A stretch of 36,607 nt of DNA, taken from NCBI GenBank assembly GCA_938027655.1, contig CALJAP010000043.1, forward strand, positions 1-36,607, given 5' to 3'. The translations under genes and the position numbers were made by a program. The notes under the pieces are model-generated. The model worked only from the letters and a program-made list of their open reading frames with translations, was not told where the DNA came from and did not search any database. Positions 1-8,191 of this stretch are shown one piece after another. Each line of letters begins with the position of its first letter. Position 1 is the stretch's first letter. Source of the DNA: an uncultured bacterium (GTDB lineage: Bacteria > Armatimonadota > HRBIN16).

Positions 1-813
1 ATCATCCTGTGCGTTGGCTCGCGTGACGAGCGGACGAACCGATGGTGCTCGCGCGTGTGCTGCATGACCTCGTTGAAGCTGGCGCACCTCATCAAAGAGC
101 ATACCGGCGCAGAGGTGTTCATCTTCTACATCGATATGCGCGCGGCAGGCAAGGGCTATGAAGAGTTCTACCAGCGCGTGCTCAACGAGGGCGTACATTT
201 CGTGCGCGGGCGCGTCGCCGAAATCACCGACTGGGCGATGGACCCCTCCGAGGAGGGCAAGCTGATCGCGCGCGTGGAGGATACCAACACCGGTTTTGTG
301 CGGCGCATTCCGCTGGACATGGTGGTGCTGGCTGTTGGTCTGGAACCGCAGTTCGACGCCCTCAACGTGCAGCGGTTGTTCGGCATTGGGTGCTCGATGG
401 ACGGTTTCTTCCTGGAGAAACACCCCAAGCTCGCGCCCGCGCCGACCTACTCGGATGGTATCTTCGTTGCAGGGGTGTGTCAGGGTCCCAAGGACATCCC
501 GGACAGCGTCATGCAGGCAGGTTACGCAGCCGCCGAAGCGATAGCCCTGGCGGATACCGGCTTCTTTGAGCTAGAGCCGAACACGGCGTACATCATCGAG
601 GAGGAGTGTTCGGGCTGCAAAACCTGCATCCCGCTGTGCCCGTATCAGGCGATTACCTTCAACGAGGAGAAAAAGAAGGCGTTTATCAACGAAGTGCTGT
701 GCAAAGGGTGCGGCACCTGCGTGGCTGCCTGTCCGTCGGGTTCCATCAAGCAGAACCTGTTCGAGGATGAGGAGATATTCAGCGAAATCGAGGGCGTGCT
801 GGCATACGCCTGA
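1..813 (+). CDS. hdrA: CoB-CoM heterodisulfide reductase-type subunit A (HdrA), C-terminal part
   Basis: The reading frame is open from base 1, so the gene starts outside the window; the track's ATG at 55 lies inside it. The first residues carry the HdrA signature CVGSRDE followed by WCSRVCC, whose cysteines bind an iron-sulfur cluster near the FAD. Near the C-terminus are two ferredoxin-type [4Fe-4S] motifs, CSGCKTCIPLCP and CKGCGTCVAACP. HdrA is the flavin subunit that bifurcates electrons in Hdr complexes, here probably taking them from the hydrogenase encoded just downstream through MvhD. The stop is 20 bases before mvhD, so the genes are likely co-transcribed. HdrB/HdrC or another partner would have to lie upstream, off the window; the physiological acceptor is unknown. 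Family assignment is secure. Confidence 0.93.
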   Translation: MILCVGSRDERTNRWCSRVCCMTSLKLAHLIKEHTGAEVFIFYIDMRAAGKGYEEFYQRVLNEGVHFVRGRVAEITDWAMDPSEEGKLIARVEDTNTGFVRRIPLDMVVLAVGLEPQFDALNVQRLFGIGCSMDGFFLEKHPKLAPAPTYSDGIFVAGVCQGPKDIPDSVMQAGYAAAEAIALADTGFFELEPNTAYIIEEECSGCKTCIPLCPYQAITFNEEKKKAFINEVLCKGCGTCVAACPSGSIKQNLFEDEEIFSEIEGVLAYA

Positions 814-833
814 CGCCAATCGGAGGGATGAGC

Positions 834-1355
834 ATGGAAGACAAACCCATCACCGACAAGCTCGTTACCAGCGCAGACTGGGAGCCGCTGATTGTGGCTT
901 TCTTCTGCAACTGGTGCACCTATACAGCAGCCGACCTGGCAGGCGTCTCCCGAATGGGCTACGACCATAACGTGCGTGTTATCCGCGTCATGTGTTCGGG
1001 GCGCGTAGACCCACAGTTCGTGCTGGACGCCTTCGCACACGGCGCGGATGGCGTGCTCATCGGCGGTTGCCACCCGGGCGACTGCCACTACGTGGAAGGC
1101 AACTACAAGACGCTGCGCCGCTACCACCTGCTCAAGCGCGTGCTGAGGGATTTGGGCATTGAGGAGGGACGCCTGCGACTGGAGTGGATTGCCGCTTCAG
1201 AAGGCGAGAAGGTGGCGAAGACCATCAATGAGATGGTGGAGCAGGTGCGCGCGCTGGGACCGCTACGGCTGACACGGCGGTTCAAGGAGTGGGATGCCGA
1301 GCTGGCGTCCTTCGAGGCGGAAGCACGAAGCGAGGAGGTGGCAACCCATGCCTGA
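834..1355 (+). CDS. mvhD: Methyl-viologen-reducing hydrogenase delta subunit family (MvhD)
   Basis: This 173-residue protein matches the MvhD family that carries a [2Fe-2S] cluster and passes electrons from the [NiFe]-hydrogenase to HdrA. The cysteine pattern is visible: FFCNWC near residue 25, MCSGRVDP near 53 and GGCHPGDCHY near 80, with a helical C-terminal part. I place the start at the second ATG because GGAGGG (822-827) lies six bases before it. The ATG at 828 directly abuts that site and would be too close. The gene follows hdrA by 20 bases and overlaps mvhG by 8 bases, consistent with translational coupling. In some genomes this domain is fused to HdrA; here it stands alone. Confidence 0.92.
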   Translation: MEDKPITDKLVTSADWEPLIVAFFCNWCTYTAADLAGVSRMGYDHNVRVIRVMCSGRVDPQFVLDAFAHGADGVLIGGCHPGDCHYVEGNYKTLRRYHLLKRVLRDLGIEEGRLRLEWIAASEGEKVAKTINEMVEQVRALGPLRLTRRFKEWDAELASFEAEARSEEVATHA

Positions 1356-2316
1356 CAAGCCGAAAATTGCGTTCTACTGGTGCGCCTCTTGCGGTGGGTG
1401 CGAGGAATCCATCGTGGACCTCGCCGAAGACATTCTCGAGGTCGCACAGGCAGTGGACATCGTGTTCTGGCCCGTGGCGCTGGACTTCAAGCGTAAAGAC
1501 GTGGAAGCCATGCCCGATGGCTCCATCCTCGCCACCATGGTCAACGGCTCCATCCGCACCTCCGAACAGGAGGAGATGGCGTACCTGCTGCGTCGGAAAA
1601 GCCAGATACTCATCGCCTATGGCTCCTGCGCACACATGGGTGGGGTACCCAGCCTTGCCAACCAGTTCAGTCGCGAGCAAATCCTGCGTTATGTGTACGA
1701 AGAGGCGCCCACGGTGGTTAACGAGCAGAAGGTGCGCCCCCAACCTCGGCATCAGTACGATGGCACTGCGCTCACTCTGCCTGAGTTCCGGGGGCTGGCA
1801 CGCAGTCTGGACCAGGTGGTCGAGGTAGATTACTACCTGCCGGGCTGTCCGCCAACGCCCAAACTGCTGAAGCAGGCGGTGCTTGCCCTGCTTTCCGGCG
1901 AGCTACCGCCAAAGGGCACGGTGCTCGCGCCCGACGTCGCCCTGTGTGACCAGTGCCCGCGCAAGGAGACCAAACCCGCCGACCTGCAGATTCACGAATT
2001 TAAACGCCCGCACTGGACGCAGATAGACCCGGAAAAGTGTTTCCTGGCGCAGGGCGTTGTCTGCATGGGACCCGCTACCCGATCGGGGTGCGAGGCACAG
2101 TGTATTCAGGGCAACATGCCCTGCACCGGCTGTTTCGGACCCACCTCGCGCGTGCGTGACCAGGGCGCAAAGATACTCTCTGCACTGGCATCACCCATCA
2201 GCGCCCGCGAGCCGGAGGAGATCGAGAAGATACTGGGCGGCATCCCCGACCCGGTAGGAACTTTCTACCGCTACTCGCTGGCGAAATCGTTACTGCGTGC
2301 GAAAGTGACTCGTTGA
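1348..2316 (+). CDS. mvhG: F420-non-reducing [NiFe]-hydrogenase small subunit (MvhG type)
   Basis: This 322-residue protein is the iron-sulfur small subunit of a group 3 [NiFe]-hydrogenase. The proximal-cluster cysteines appear as WCASCGGCEE at residues 11-20, then GSCAHMGG and LPGCPPTP further on. A cysteine-rich C-terminal part (CDQCPRKE, then CMGP, CEAQC and PCTGCFGP) should hold further clusters. The ATG at 1348 is preceded by GAGGAGG at about nine bases, while the track's 1294 start would run deep into mvhD. It overlaps the mvhD stop by 8 bases and is followed by mvhA after 14 bases. Its partner is MvhA; electrons are expected to leave through MvhD to HdrA. No Tat signal is present, as expected for a cytoplasmic enzyme. 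Confidence 0.93.
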   Translation: MPDKPKIAFYWCASCGGCEESIVDLAEDILEVAQAVDIVFWPVALDFKRKDVEAMPDGSILATMVNGSIRTSEQEEMAYLLRRKSQILIAYGSCAHMGGVPSLANQFSREQILRYVYEEAPTVVNEQKVRPQPRHQYDGTALTLPEFRGLARSLDQVVEVDYYLPGCPPTPKLLKQAVLALLSGELPPKGTVLAPDVALCDQCPRKETKPADLQIHEFKRPHWTQIDPEKCFLAQGVVCMGPATRSGCEAQCIQGNMPCTGCFGPTSRVRDQGAKILSALASPISAREPEEIEKILGGIPDPVGTFYRYSLAKSLLRAKVTR

Positions 2317-2330
2317 GGAGGGATGGCATC

Positions 2331-3857
2331 ATGGACGAAAGCATCCAGACCGTATGGAACGAAGCGCAAACCCGCGCGAACGAGGCGTACACCGCTCAGC
2401 GTCGGCGCATTACGGTAGACCCCATCACCCGTCTGGAAGGGCACGGCAAAATCGACATCTTCCTCAACGAGCAGGGAGAGGTGGAACGCGCCTACTTCCA
2501 GGTGCCCGAACTGCGCGGTTTCGAGGTCTTCTCTCTAGGGCGACCGGCAGAGGATATGCCTCAGATTACCAGCCGCATCTGCGGGGTGTGCCCAACGGCG
2601 CACCACATGGCGTCCACCAAAGCGCTGGACGACCTGTATCAGGTGGAGCCGCCTTCGCCCGCGAAGAAAATCCGCGAGCTGGTGTACAACACCTTCATGC
2701 TGGAAGACCACGCGCTGCACGTGTATGTGCTGGGCGGTCCCGATTTCATCGTCGGTCCCGATGCGCCGCCCGAGATGCGTAACGTGCTGGGTGTTATCCA
2801 GACGGTGGGCATAGACATCGGCAAGCGGGTTATCTCCACCCGTCGGCGTCTGCGCGAGTTCATCGCCTACCTGGGCGGCAAAGTGGTACATCCTGTGCTG
2901 GGGCTACCCGGTGGCGTGGCAAAGGGCATTGCTCCCGAAGACCTGCCCCAGTTCCAGCAGCTGGCTAAAGACGGACTGGAGTTCGCGCTGTTCACGCTGC
3001 AGGTGTTCCAAGACGTGGTACTCAAGAACCCTGCCTACATGGACCTGATTACGTCCGACACTTATACGCACCGCACCTACTACATGGGGCTGGTGGATGA
3101 GCAGAACCGCGTGAACTTCTATGACGGCAAGATACGGGTGGTCTCGCCGGAGGGCAAGGAGTATGCGAAGTTCACCGCTCAGCAGTATCTGGACCACGTT
3201 GCGGAGCATGTGGAGCCCTGGAGCTACGTCAAGTTCTGCTACCTGAAGGGGGTTGGCTGGAAGGGCTTTACCGACGGCGCGGAAAGCGGTATCTACTCGG
3301 TGGCGCCGCTGGCACGCTTGAACGCCTCTGATGGCATGGCGACGCCCGAGGCGCAGAAGGCGTACGAGGAGTTCTTCAACGCCTTCGGGCAGAAACCGGT
3401 GCACCATACACTGGCGAACCACTGGGCGCGTGTCATCGAGATGGTGTACGCCGCCGAGCGCATCAACGAGCTCATCAACGACCCCGAAATCACCAGCCAA
3501 AACCTGCGCGTGATACCGACCGCCACCCCCACAGTGGGTATGGGAGTGGTAGAAGCCCCGCGTGGCACGCTGTTCCACCACTACGAAACCGACGAGAACG
3601 GCATCCTGCGCAAGGTCAACCTCATCGTTGCCACCCAGAACAACTCCGCGCGTATGGCAATGAGCGTGGAGAAGGCGGCGAAGGGGCTGATACATGGCGG
3701 CGAAGTGTCCGAAGGGTTGTTGAACAAGGTGGAGATGGCGTTTCGGGCGTACGACCCGTGTCACGCCTGCGCGACGCACTCCCTGCCCGGGCAGATGCCG
3801 CTGGTGTTGAGCATCTACAACGCACACGGCGAGGTTATCCATCAGCAGAGGCGATGA
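2331..3857 (+). CDS. mvhA: [NiFe]-hydrogenase large subunit (MvhA type)
   Basis: This is the 508-residue catalytic subunit. The N-terminal nickel-binding motif is RICGVCPTAHH (cysteines 84 and 87) and the C-terminal motif is DPCHACATH (cysteines 477 and 480). After the last histidine there are 25 residues beginning SLPGQMP, which fits the extension clipped off by a maturation endopeptidase, and that enzyme is encoded next. GAGGAGGG lies eight bases before the ATG at 2331, so I prefer it to the track's TTG at 2313. With MvhG and MvhD it should oxidise or make H2 in the cytoplasm. Small-subunit type and neighbours point to group 3c, though a phylogeny would be needed to be certain. The stop overlaps the next start as ATGA. 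Confidence 0.95.
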   Translation: MDESIQTVWNEAQTRANEAYTAQRRRITVDPITRLEGHGKIDIFLNEQGEVERAYFQVPELRGFEVFSLGRPAEDMPQITSRICGVCPTAHHMASTKALDDLYQVEPPSPAKKIRELVYNTFMLEDHALHVYVLGGPDFIVGPDAPPEMRNVLGVIQTVGIDIGKRVISTRRRLREFIAYLGGKVVHPVLGLPGGVAKGIAPEDLPQFQQLAKDGLEFALFTLQVFQDVVLKNPAYMDLITSDTYTHRTYYMGLVDEQNRVNFYDGKIRVVSPEGKEYAKFTAQQYLDHVAEHVEPWSYVKFCYLKGVGWKGFTDGAESGIYSVAPLARLNASDGMATPEAQKAYEEFFNAFGQKPVHHTLANHWARVIEMVYAAERINELINDPEITSQNLRVIPTATPTVGMGVVEAPRGTLFHHYETDENGILRKVNLIVATQNNSARMAMSVEKAAKGLIHGGEVSEGLLNKVEMAFRAYDPCHACATHSLPGQMPLVLSIYNAHGEVIHQQRR

Positions 3858-4369
3858 ACGGACGCAAAGCGCACACGCTGGTGCTGGCACTCGGTAACGA
3901 CCTGCTCGGCGACGACGGCGTAGGTCTGGAAGCGGCGCGCCGAATCGCCGGGCAGGTGGAAGGTTCGGTGGATGTGGTGGAGAGTGGGGAAGCGGGGCTT
4001 GCCTTGCTGGAGCTGCTGGAAGGCTATGAGCGTGCGCTGTTGATAGACTCCATCGTCACGGGGCGCTATCCACCGGGTACGGTACTGGAGTTCTGCCCGG
4101 AGCACTTTCGCCAGGTGATAGCGCCCTCGCCACACTATGCAGGTTTGCCGGAGGTGCTGGAGATGGCTCGCCGGCTGAACCTGGTGTTCCCACAAGACAT
4201 CCGCATCCTCGCCATGGAGGTACAAAACCCCTACGAGTTCCGCATCGGCTTTTCGGAGCCGGTGCAGGAGGCGCTGCCTCAGCTTGTTCAGCGGGCGTTG
4301 CAGATACTGAACGCACAGAACGAGTTGCCGCAGAATACTGCTTGCGTCGGGACACCGGATATGACATAA
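3854..4369 (+). CDS. Hydrogenase maturation endopeptidase (HycI/HybD family)
   Basis: This 171-residue protein begins with LGNDLLGDDGVG, the N-terminal motif of the family that trims the C-terminus of [NiFe]-hydrogenase large subunits after nickel insertion. The other expected metal-contacting positions are visible as LLIDSIVTG (aspartate) and SPHYAGL (histidine). The start is the ATG that overlaps the mvhA stop (ATGA), a coupling that fits its job on the MvhA precursor. The track's longer ORF from 3758 reads through mvhA sequence. It is the last gene of the hydrogenase unit here. The exact orthologue (HycI, HybD, HyaD or FrcD-like) cannot be told by eye, so no symbol is given. Confidence 0.9.
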   Translation: MNGRKAHTLVLALGNDLLGDDGVGLEAARRIAGQVEGSVDVVESGEAGLALLELLEGYERALLIDSIVTGRYPPGTVLEFCPEHFRQVIAPSPHYAGLPEVLEMARRLNLVFPQDIRILAMEVQNPYEFRIGFSEPVQEALPQLVQRALQILNAQNELPQNTACVGTPDMT

Positions 4370-4370
4370 T
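4342..4370 (+). promoter_or_regulatory. Candidate sigma-70 promoter for the GT4 gene
   Basis: TTGCGT (4342-4347) and CATAAT (4365-4370) are separated by 17 bases. The expected transcription start, about seven bases after the -10 box, falls on the GTG start codon at 4377, so the transcript would have no leader. It lies in the last codons of the hydrogenase protease gene. Confidence 0.55.
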
Positions 4371-4376
4371 AGTCCC

Positions 4377-5468
4377 GTGATAACACGCAACGGCAATAAA
4401 ATTCGGGTGACCATGTTTGCCCCCGCCTCTGAGGTGAAAGGAGGAATGTGCTCGTTTCTACAGCTGGTCATGCACACTGCGCCCGATGAGGTGGAGGTGC
4501 AGCACATTCCAACATGGAGCAGGGGGAGCGCATTCAGACGATTTTTCTTTTTTGCGGTCGCCAGCCTTCGCCTGTTGCATCTTCTCGTCATGCGAAAGAC
4601 AGACATCATCCATCTGCACTTCGCCAAAAAGGGCAGCGTATGGCGAAAGTTCATTCTGGCGCGTATCGCTTCTCTCTTTCACCGCCCCGTCCTGCTCCAT
4701 GCTCACAGCGGGGCATTTCCCGATTTCTACCGTGCGCAACAAGGGTGGCAGCGCCGCTGGATAGCACGCACCGTGCAGAACGCATCGCGTCTGATAGTGC
4801 TTACTGAGCAATGGAGACGGTATTATTGTGAGGCGCTGGATGTCCCCGAGGAGCAGGTTGAGGTGCTGCCGAACCCTGTGAATCTGCCCAAACAATTGCC
4901 TGACCGGGCGGGAAGGGATACCATTACCTTCGTCTTCCTGGGCAGGATCGATGAGAACAAGGGCGCGTATCGTATCATCCAGGCGGTATCGTTACTGCCT
5001 GCGCACCTGCAGCAACGTGCCCGATTTATCCTTGCCGGTGACGGCGACGTTGAAGCAGCGCGCCAGCAGGCACAATCATTGAACCTGTCACAAGTGGCGG
5101 TGCTGGGCTGGATAGAGCCGTCCCGCCGAGAGGCGGTGCTCGCCGAGGGGGATGTGCTGCTCCTGCCGTCCCTTCGCGAAGGCTTACCCATGAGCATTCT
5201 GGAGGCAATGAGCTGGGGGCTACCGGTTATCACCTCGCCGGTAGGGGGGATACCGGAGGTCGTGCAGGATGGCTTCAACGGTTTTTTGGTGCCGCCAACG
5301 GACATCCCGGCTTTATCCAGAGCCATACAGCGGCTTATCGAGGACGAACCTCTGCGCCTGCAGATGGGAGCCAACGCCCGCGTGAGCGTAGAACACCTGG
5401 ACATTCATCGCTACTGGGGGCAACTTGTTGAGTTATACCGCGCTGTGCTGAAACCGGTCCGCCCATAG
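4377..5468 (+). CDS. Glycosyltransferase family 4 protein
   Basis: This 363-residue protein has the GT-B layout of family 4. The N-terminal strand KIRVTMFAPASEVKGGMCSF leads the acceptor domain. The C-terminal nucleotide-sugar domain starts around residue 180 with FVFLGRIDENKGAYRI and includes LLPSLREGLPMSILEAMSWG (the E-x7-E motif) and GGIPEVVQDGFNGFLV. It would transfer a sugar from a nucleotide donor onto a glycan or lipid acceptor at the cytoplasmic side. The start is taken as GTG 4377 because the first strand needs residues upstream of the next in-frame ATG (4413). No ribosome-binding site is visible; instead a promoter -10 box ends six bases before the GTG. Substrate is unknown. It starts 7 bases after the hydrogenase cluster but looks functionally separate. 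Confidence 0.85.
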   Translation: MITRNGNKIRVTMFAPASEVKGGMCSFLQLVMHTAPDEVEVQHIPTWSRGSAFRRFFFFAVASLRLLHLLVMRKTDIIHLHFAKKGSVWRKFILARIASLFHRPVLLHAHSGAFPDFYRAQQGWQRRWIARTVQNASRLIVLTEQWRRYYCEALDVPEEQVEVLPNPVNLPKQLPDRAGRDTITFVFLGRIDENKGAYRIIQAVSLLPAHLQQRARFILAGDGDVEAARQQAQSLNLSQVAVLGWIEPSRREAVLAEGDVLLLPSLREGLPMSILEAMSWGLPVITSPVGGIPEVVQDGFNGFLVPPTDIPALSRAIQRLIEDEPLRLQMGANARVSVEHLDIHRYWGQLVELYRAVLKPVRP

Positions 5469-5494
5469 TCAAAAAGGGGGACAGAAGGGTGTTT

Positions 5495-6709
5495 ATGCAT
5501 CTCGTTGCATTAATGGATAGACACGCCTTCCGCGTTGCTTGTCTTGTCGCGGCTCTCTTTGTTGTGGCAGGTTTTCTCTACTCACTGCGCCTGGGGAATA
5601 TCCTGCGCTTTTCCGACGAGCGCGATTATTGGGCTATCGCCACCTGCATTACAGAGAAAGGGATATACTCGCTAGACGGTTCCCAACCCACCGCCTACCG
5701 TCCGCCGGGCTTCCCGCTATGGCTGGCGCTGATACGGTGGCTCGGTGGAGGCATCGGAACCGCCCGGATAGCCAATTTCGCTTTGCTGGCAGCCACCGTG
5801 CTGCTGCTGTTTGCGCTGCTCCGTCATGTGTACAGTGAACGTGCGGGAGCCGTTGCCGCCTTGCTGATATGTTTCTACCCTGTGCTGTTCTACACGGCGG
5901 GCACTCTGTATCCGCAAACTCTTACAGGGTTCCTGCTGGTGACGTTTCTGTACCTTATCTTCCGGAACGTGAGCATCCCTCGCGCAGCGCTGGCAGGCCT
6001 AGTGATGGGTTGGCTTGCCCTCACCACCCCCACCTTTCTGTTTGTGCTGGTCGCGACGGTTCCGCTTTTCTATAAACGTCCTGCCGGGTGGGTCACACTG
6101 ATCGCGATGGTTCTGACCACCGGTGCGTGTATCGGTGTGTGGACAGCGCGAAACTACCTTGCCTTCCGTGCATTCGTCCCCTTCTCCACCAACTCGGGTA
6201 TTAACCTCTTGCTGGGCAACTCACCGAAGGCTACCGCAGGGTCGGGAGTGAACACCGACATCTCCCTGTACGCGCAACGTGCGCGCGGGTTGTCCGAGGT
6301 GCAACGGGATGCGTTCTACCGTAAGGAAGCCCTCCGATTTATCACGGAGAACAAGGGCAGAGCATTGGTGCTGTACCTGCAGAAGGTATTGCATCATTTT
6401 CACTATCGTAACCGGTTGGCGACGCACGCAGAGTCCTCACCGTTGCGCGATGTGTTAATGCTGGTAACGTACTATCCGTTACTGGCGTTAATGTTGCTGA
6501 GGCTCATGCTGCGAAGAAGGGTTCCGGTATCCCCGTTCGAGGGTTATTTGCTTGCGCTTTACCTGCTCGGCGCGCTGGTACAGGCGGTCTTCTTCACCCG
6601 CATTCGCTTTCGTGTGCCTTTTGACCTGCTTCTAATCGCTCTGGATGCTCTCTTCCTCAGTTACCTGATAGAGCCTCGTAGCGCTTCTCGCCAAGCAGGA
6701 TACCGATGA
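5495..6709 (+). CDS. Multi-pass membrane glycosyltransferase, GT39/ArnT-like (GT-C fold)
   Basis: This roughly 400-residue integral membrane protein has about ten hydrophobic segments. After the first segment comes a periplasmic loop with FSDERDYWAIA, the acidic pair expected for the catalytic site of GT-C enzymes using polyprenyl-phosphate sugars, then TAYRPPGFPLWLALIRWL, also typical of the GT39/ArnT group. It likely moves a lipid-linked sugar onto an extracytoplasmic acceptor; protein, lipid and glycan targets are all possible. The start is uncertain: GTG 5489, ATG 5495 and ATG 5513 are in frame. AGAAGGG just upstream suits 5495 best. It follows the GT4 gene by 26 bases, so the two probably work in the same glycan pathway. 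Confidence 0.75.
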   Translation: MHLVALMDRHAFRVACLVAALFVVAGFLYSLRLGNILRFSDERDYWAIATCITEKGIYSLDGSQPTAYRPPGFPLWLALIRWLGGGIGTARIANFALLAATVLLLFALLRHVYSERAGAVAALLICFYPVLFYTAGTLYPQTLTGFLLVTFLYLIFRNVSIPRAALAGLVMGWLALTTPTFLFVLVATVPLFYKRPAGWVTLIAMVLTTGACIGVWTARNYLAFRAFVPFSTNSGINLLLGNSPKATAGSGVNTDISLYAQRARGLSEVQRDAFYRKEALRFITENKGRALVLYLQKVLHHFHYRNRLATHAESSPLRDVLMLVTYYPLLALMLLRLMLRRRVPVSPFEGYLLALYLLGALVQAVFFTRIRFRVPFDLLLIALDALFLSYLIEPRSASRQAGYR

Positions 6710-6761
6710 CGCAAAGCTAATTCGAACACAGGAAGCATTGGAGCCTGTAGGCTATTCCGAA

Positions 6762-6812
6762 GGACACGGATGAACACAGATGAAACGGATACATCCTTGT
6801 CCATTCGTGGAC
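6762..6812. repeat. Degenerate dispersed-repeat remnant before rhaA
   Basis: The intergenic stretch holds ACACGGATGAACACAGATGA followed by GTCCATTCGTGGAC, a pattern resembling the 'ACACGGATGAACACGGAT...GTCCATTCGTG' repeats scattered between genes in many bacterial genomes. The GTCCA-TTCG-TGGAC part is a small perfect hairpin. It is a likeness recalled from other genomes, not a measured repeat count. Confidence 0.4.
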
Positions 6813-6846
6813 TATTTCGCTATTTCCGAAGAAGGAGGCACTCACG

Positions 6847-8121
6847 ATGACCATGCCCAGGTTGGACAGCAAAATGATCGAACACCACTACCAGCACGCG
6901 AAAGAGGTTTACGCGGCGTACGGTGTGGATACCGACAAGGTGCTGGAGCAGATGAAGGCAATCTCCATCTCGCTTCACTGCTGGCAAGGCGACGACGTGG
7001 GTGGTTTCGAAAACCCCGAAGGGGAATTAGGCGGCGGACTGGCGGTAACCGGCAACTACCCCGGCAAAGCGCGCACACCCGACGAGCTCCGAGCCGACCT
7101 GCTGATGGCATACAGCCTCATCCCCGGCAAGCACCGCCTGAACCTGCACGCCTTCTACGTGGACTACCCCGAGAGGGTGGAGCGGAACCAGCTGCAACCC
7201 AAGCACTTCCAGAGCTGGATAGACTGGTCTAAAGCGCACGGTATCCCGCTGGACTTCAACGGCACGTTCTTCGCCCATCCGTTAGCCAGCGATGGCTGGA
7301 CGCTGGCGAGCGCGGATAGCGGCGTGCGGCAGTTCTGGGTGGAACATGCTATCGCCTGTCGTAAAATCGCCGAGGCGATGGGCAAAGCGCAGGGCAGTGC
7401 GTGCATCCATAACCTCTGGATACCTGACGGTGAGAAAGACCTCCCTGCCGACCGCTGGTCGCCCCGCCAGAGGCTGAAAGAGTCGCTGGATGCCATCTAC
7501 AAAGAACCGCTGGACAAGCGATACGTCAAAGACGCCGTGGAGTCCAAACTGTTCGGCATCGGCTCGGAGTCGTACGTCGCGGGGTCGTGGGAGTTCTATC
7601 TGCCTTACGCGGTGAAGCACGACCTGCTGATATGTATCGACACCGGGCACTTCCACCCTACCGAGCAGATTGCGGACAAAATCTCGGCGGTGCTGCTGTT
7701 CCTGCCGGAGATACTTCTGCACGTGAGCCGGGGTATCCGTTGGGATAGCGACCACGTGGTGATACTCAACGACGAGACCCGCTCTATCGCCGAGGAGATT
7801 GTGCGCGGGGATGCGCTGCATCGCGTGCATATCGGGCTGGACTACTTCGACGCCAGCATCAATCGGGTAGCAGCGTGGGTTATCGGCACGCGAGCAATGC
7901 TGAAGGCGTTGTTAGTCGCCCTGCTGGAGCCAACGCAAACGCTCAAAGAGCTGGAAGCCTCCGGCGACCGCACCGCTCGCCTCGCGCTGATGGAAGAACT
8001 GAAAACCCTGCCCTACAGCGCAGTGTGGGATTACTACTGCGAGACGCAGGGCGTGCCCACCGGCGCAGCATGGCTGGAGGAAGTGCGCCGCTACGAGCGC
8101 GAGGTACTGGTGAAGCGATAG
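6847..8121 (+). CDS. rhaA: L-rhamnose isomerase
   Basis: This 424-residue protein matches L-rhamnose isomerase along its full length (the E. coli enzyme has 419). It converts L-rhamnose to L-rhamnulose in a TIM-barrel fold with two divalent metals. Recognisable stretches are SISLHCWQGDDVGGFE near the N-terminus, HRLNLHAFY, SACIHNLWIPDGEKD and the metal-site region ICIDTGHFHPTEQIADKISA, then WDSDHVVILND. The start is clear: GAAGGAGG lies seven bases before ATG 6847. No rhamnulokinase, aldolase or transporter is next to it, so the rest of the pathway must be elsewhere. It stands alone between a glycosyltransferase and convergent genes, with no clear promoter in the 137-base gap in front. Confidence 0.95.
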   Translation: MTMPRLDSKMIEHHYQHAKEVYAAYGVDTDKVLEQMKAISISLHCWQGDDVGGFENPEGELGGGLAVTGNYPGKARTPDELRADLLMAYSLIPGKHRLNLHAFYVDYPERVERNQLQPKHFQSWIDWSKAHGIPLDFNGTFFAHPLASDGWTLASADSGVRQFWVEHAIACRKIAEAMGKAQGSACIHNLWIPDGEKDLPADRWSPRQRLKESLDAIYKEPLDKRYVKDAVESKLFGIGSESYVAGSWEFYLPYAVKHDLLICIDTGHFHPTEQIADKISAVLLFLPEILLHVSRGIRWDSDHVVILNDETRSIAEEIVRGDALHRVHIGLDYFDASINRVAAWVIGTRAMLKALLVALLEPTQTLKELEASGDRTARLALMEELKTLPYSAVWDYYCETQGVPTGAAWLEEVRRYEREVLVKR

Positions 8122-8132
8122 AGAGAAAAACG

Positions 8133-8168
8133 GGTCCCAGGCACGCGGGGGGACAGCGCCCTGGGACC
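8133..8168. repeat. Hairpin with 9-bp perfect stem after rhaA
   Basis: GGTCCCAGG (8133-8141) and CCTGGGACC (8160-8168) form a perfect 9-bp stem with an 18-base GC-rich loop, starting 11 bases after the rhaA stop. No T-run follows, so it is not a standard intrinsic terminator. It could end or protect the rhaA message, or be a dispersed palindromic element. Confidence 0.5.
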
Positions 8169-8191
8169 ACGACACACGAGCTCATTCGCAA

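Noticed and set aside
2904-3890. 328-residue minus-strand ORF opposite mvhA
   Set aside because: It is an antisense shadow of the hydrogenase large subunit with no start signal or family.
3842-4654. 270-residue minus-strand ORF spanning the hydrogenase protease and GT4
   Set aside because: It crosses two real genes on the other strand and a promoter; its composition is that of a shadow.
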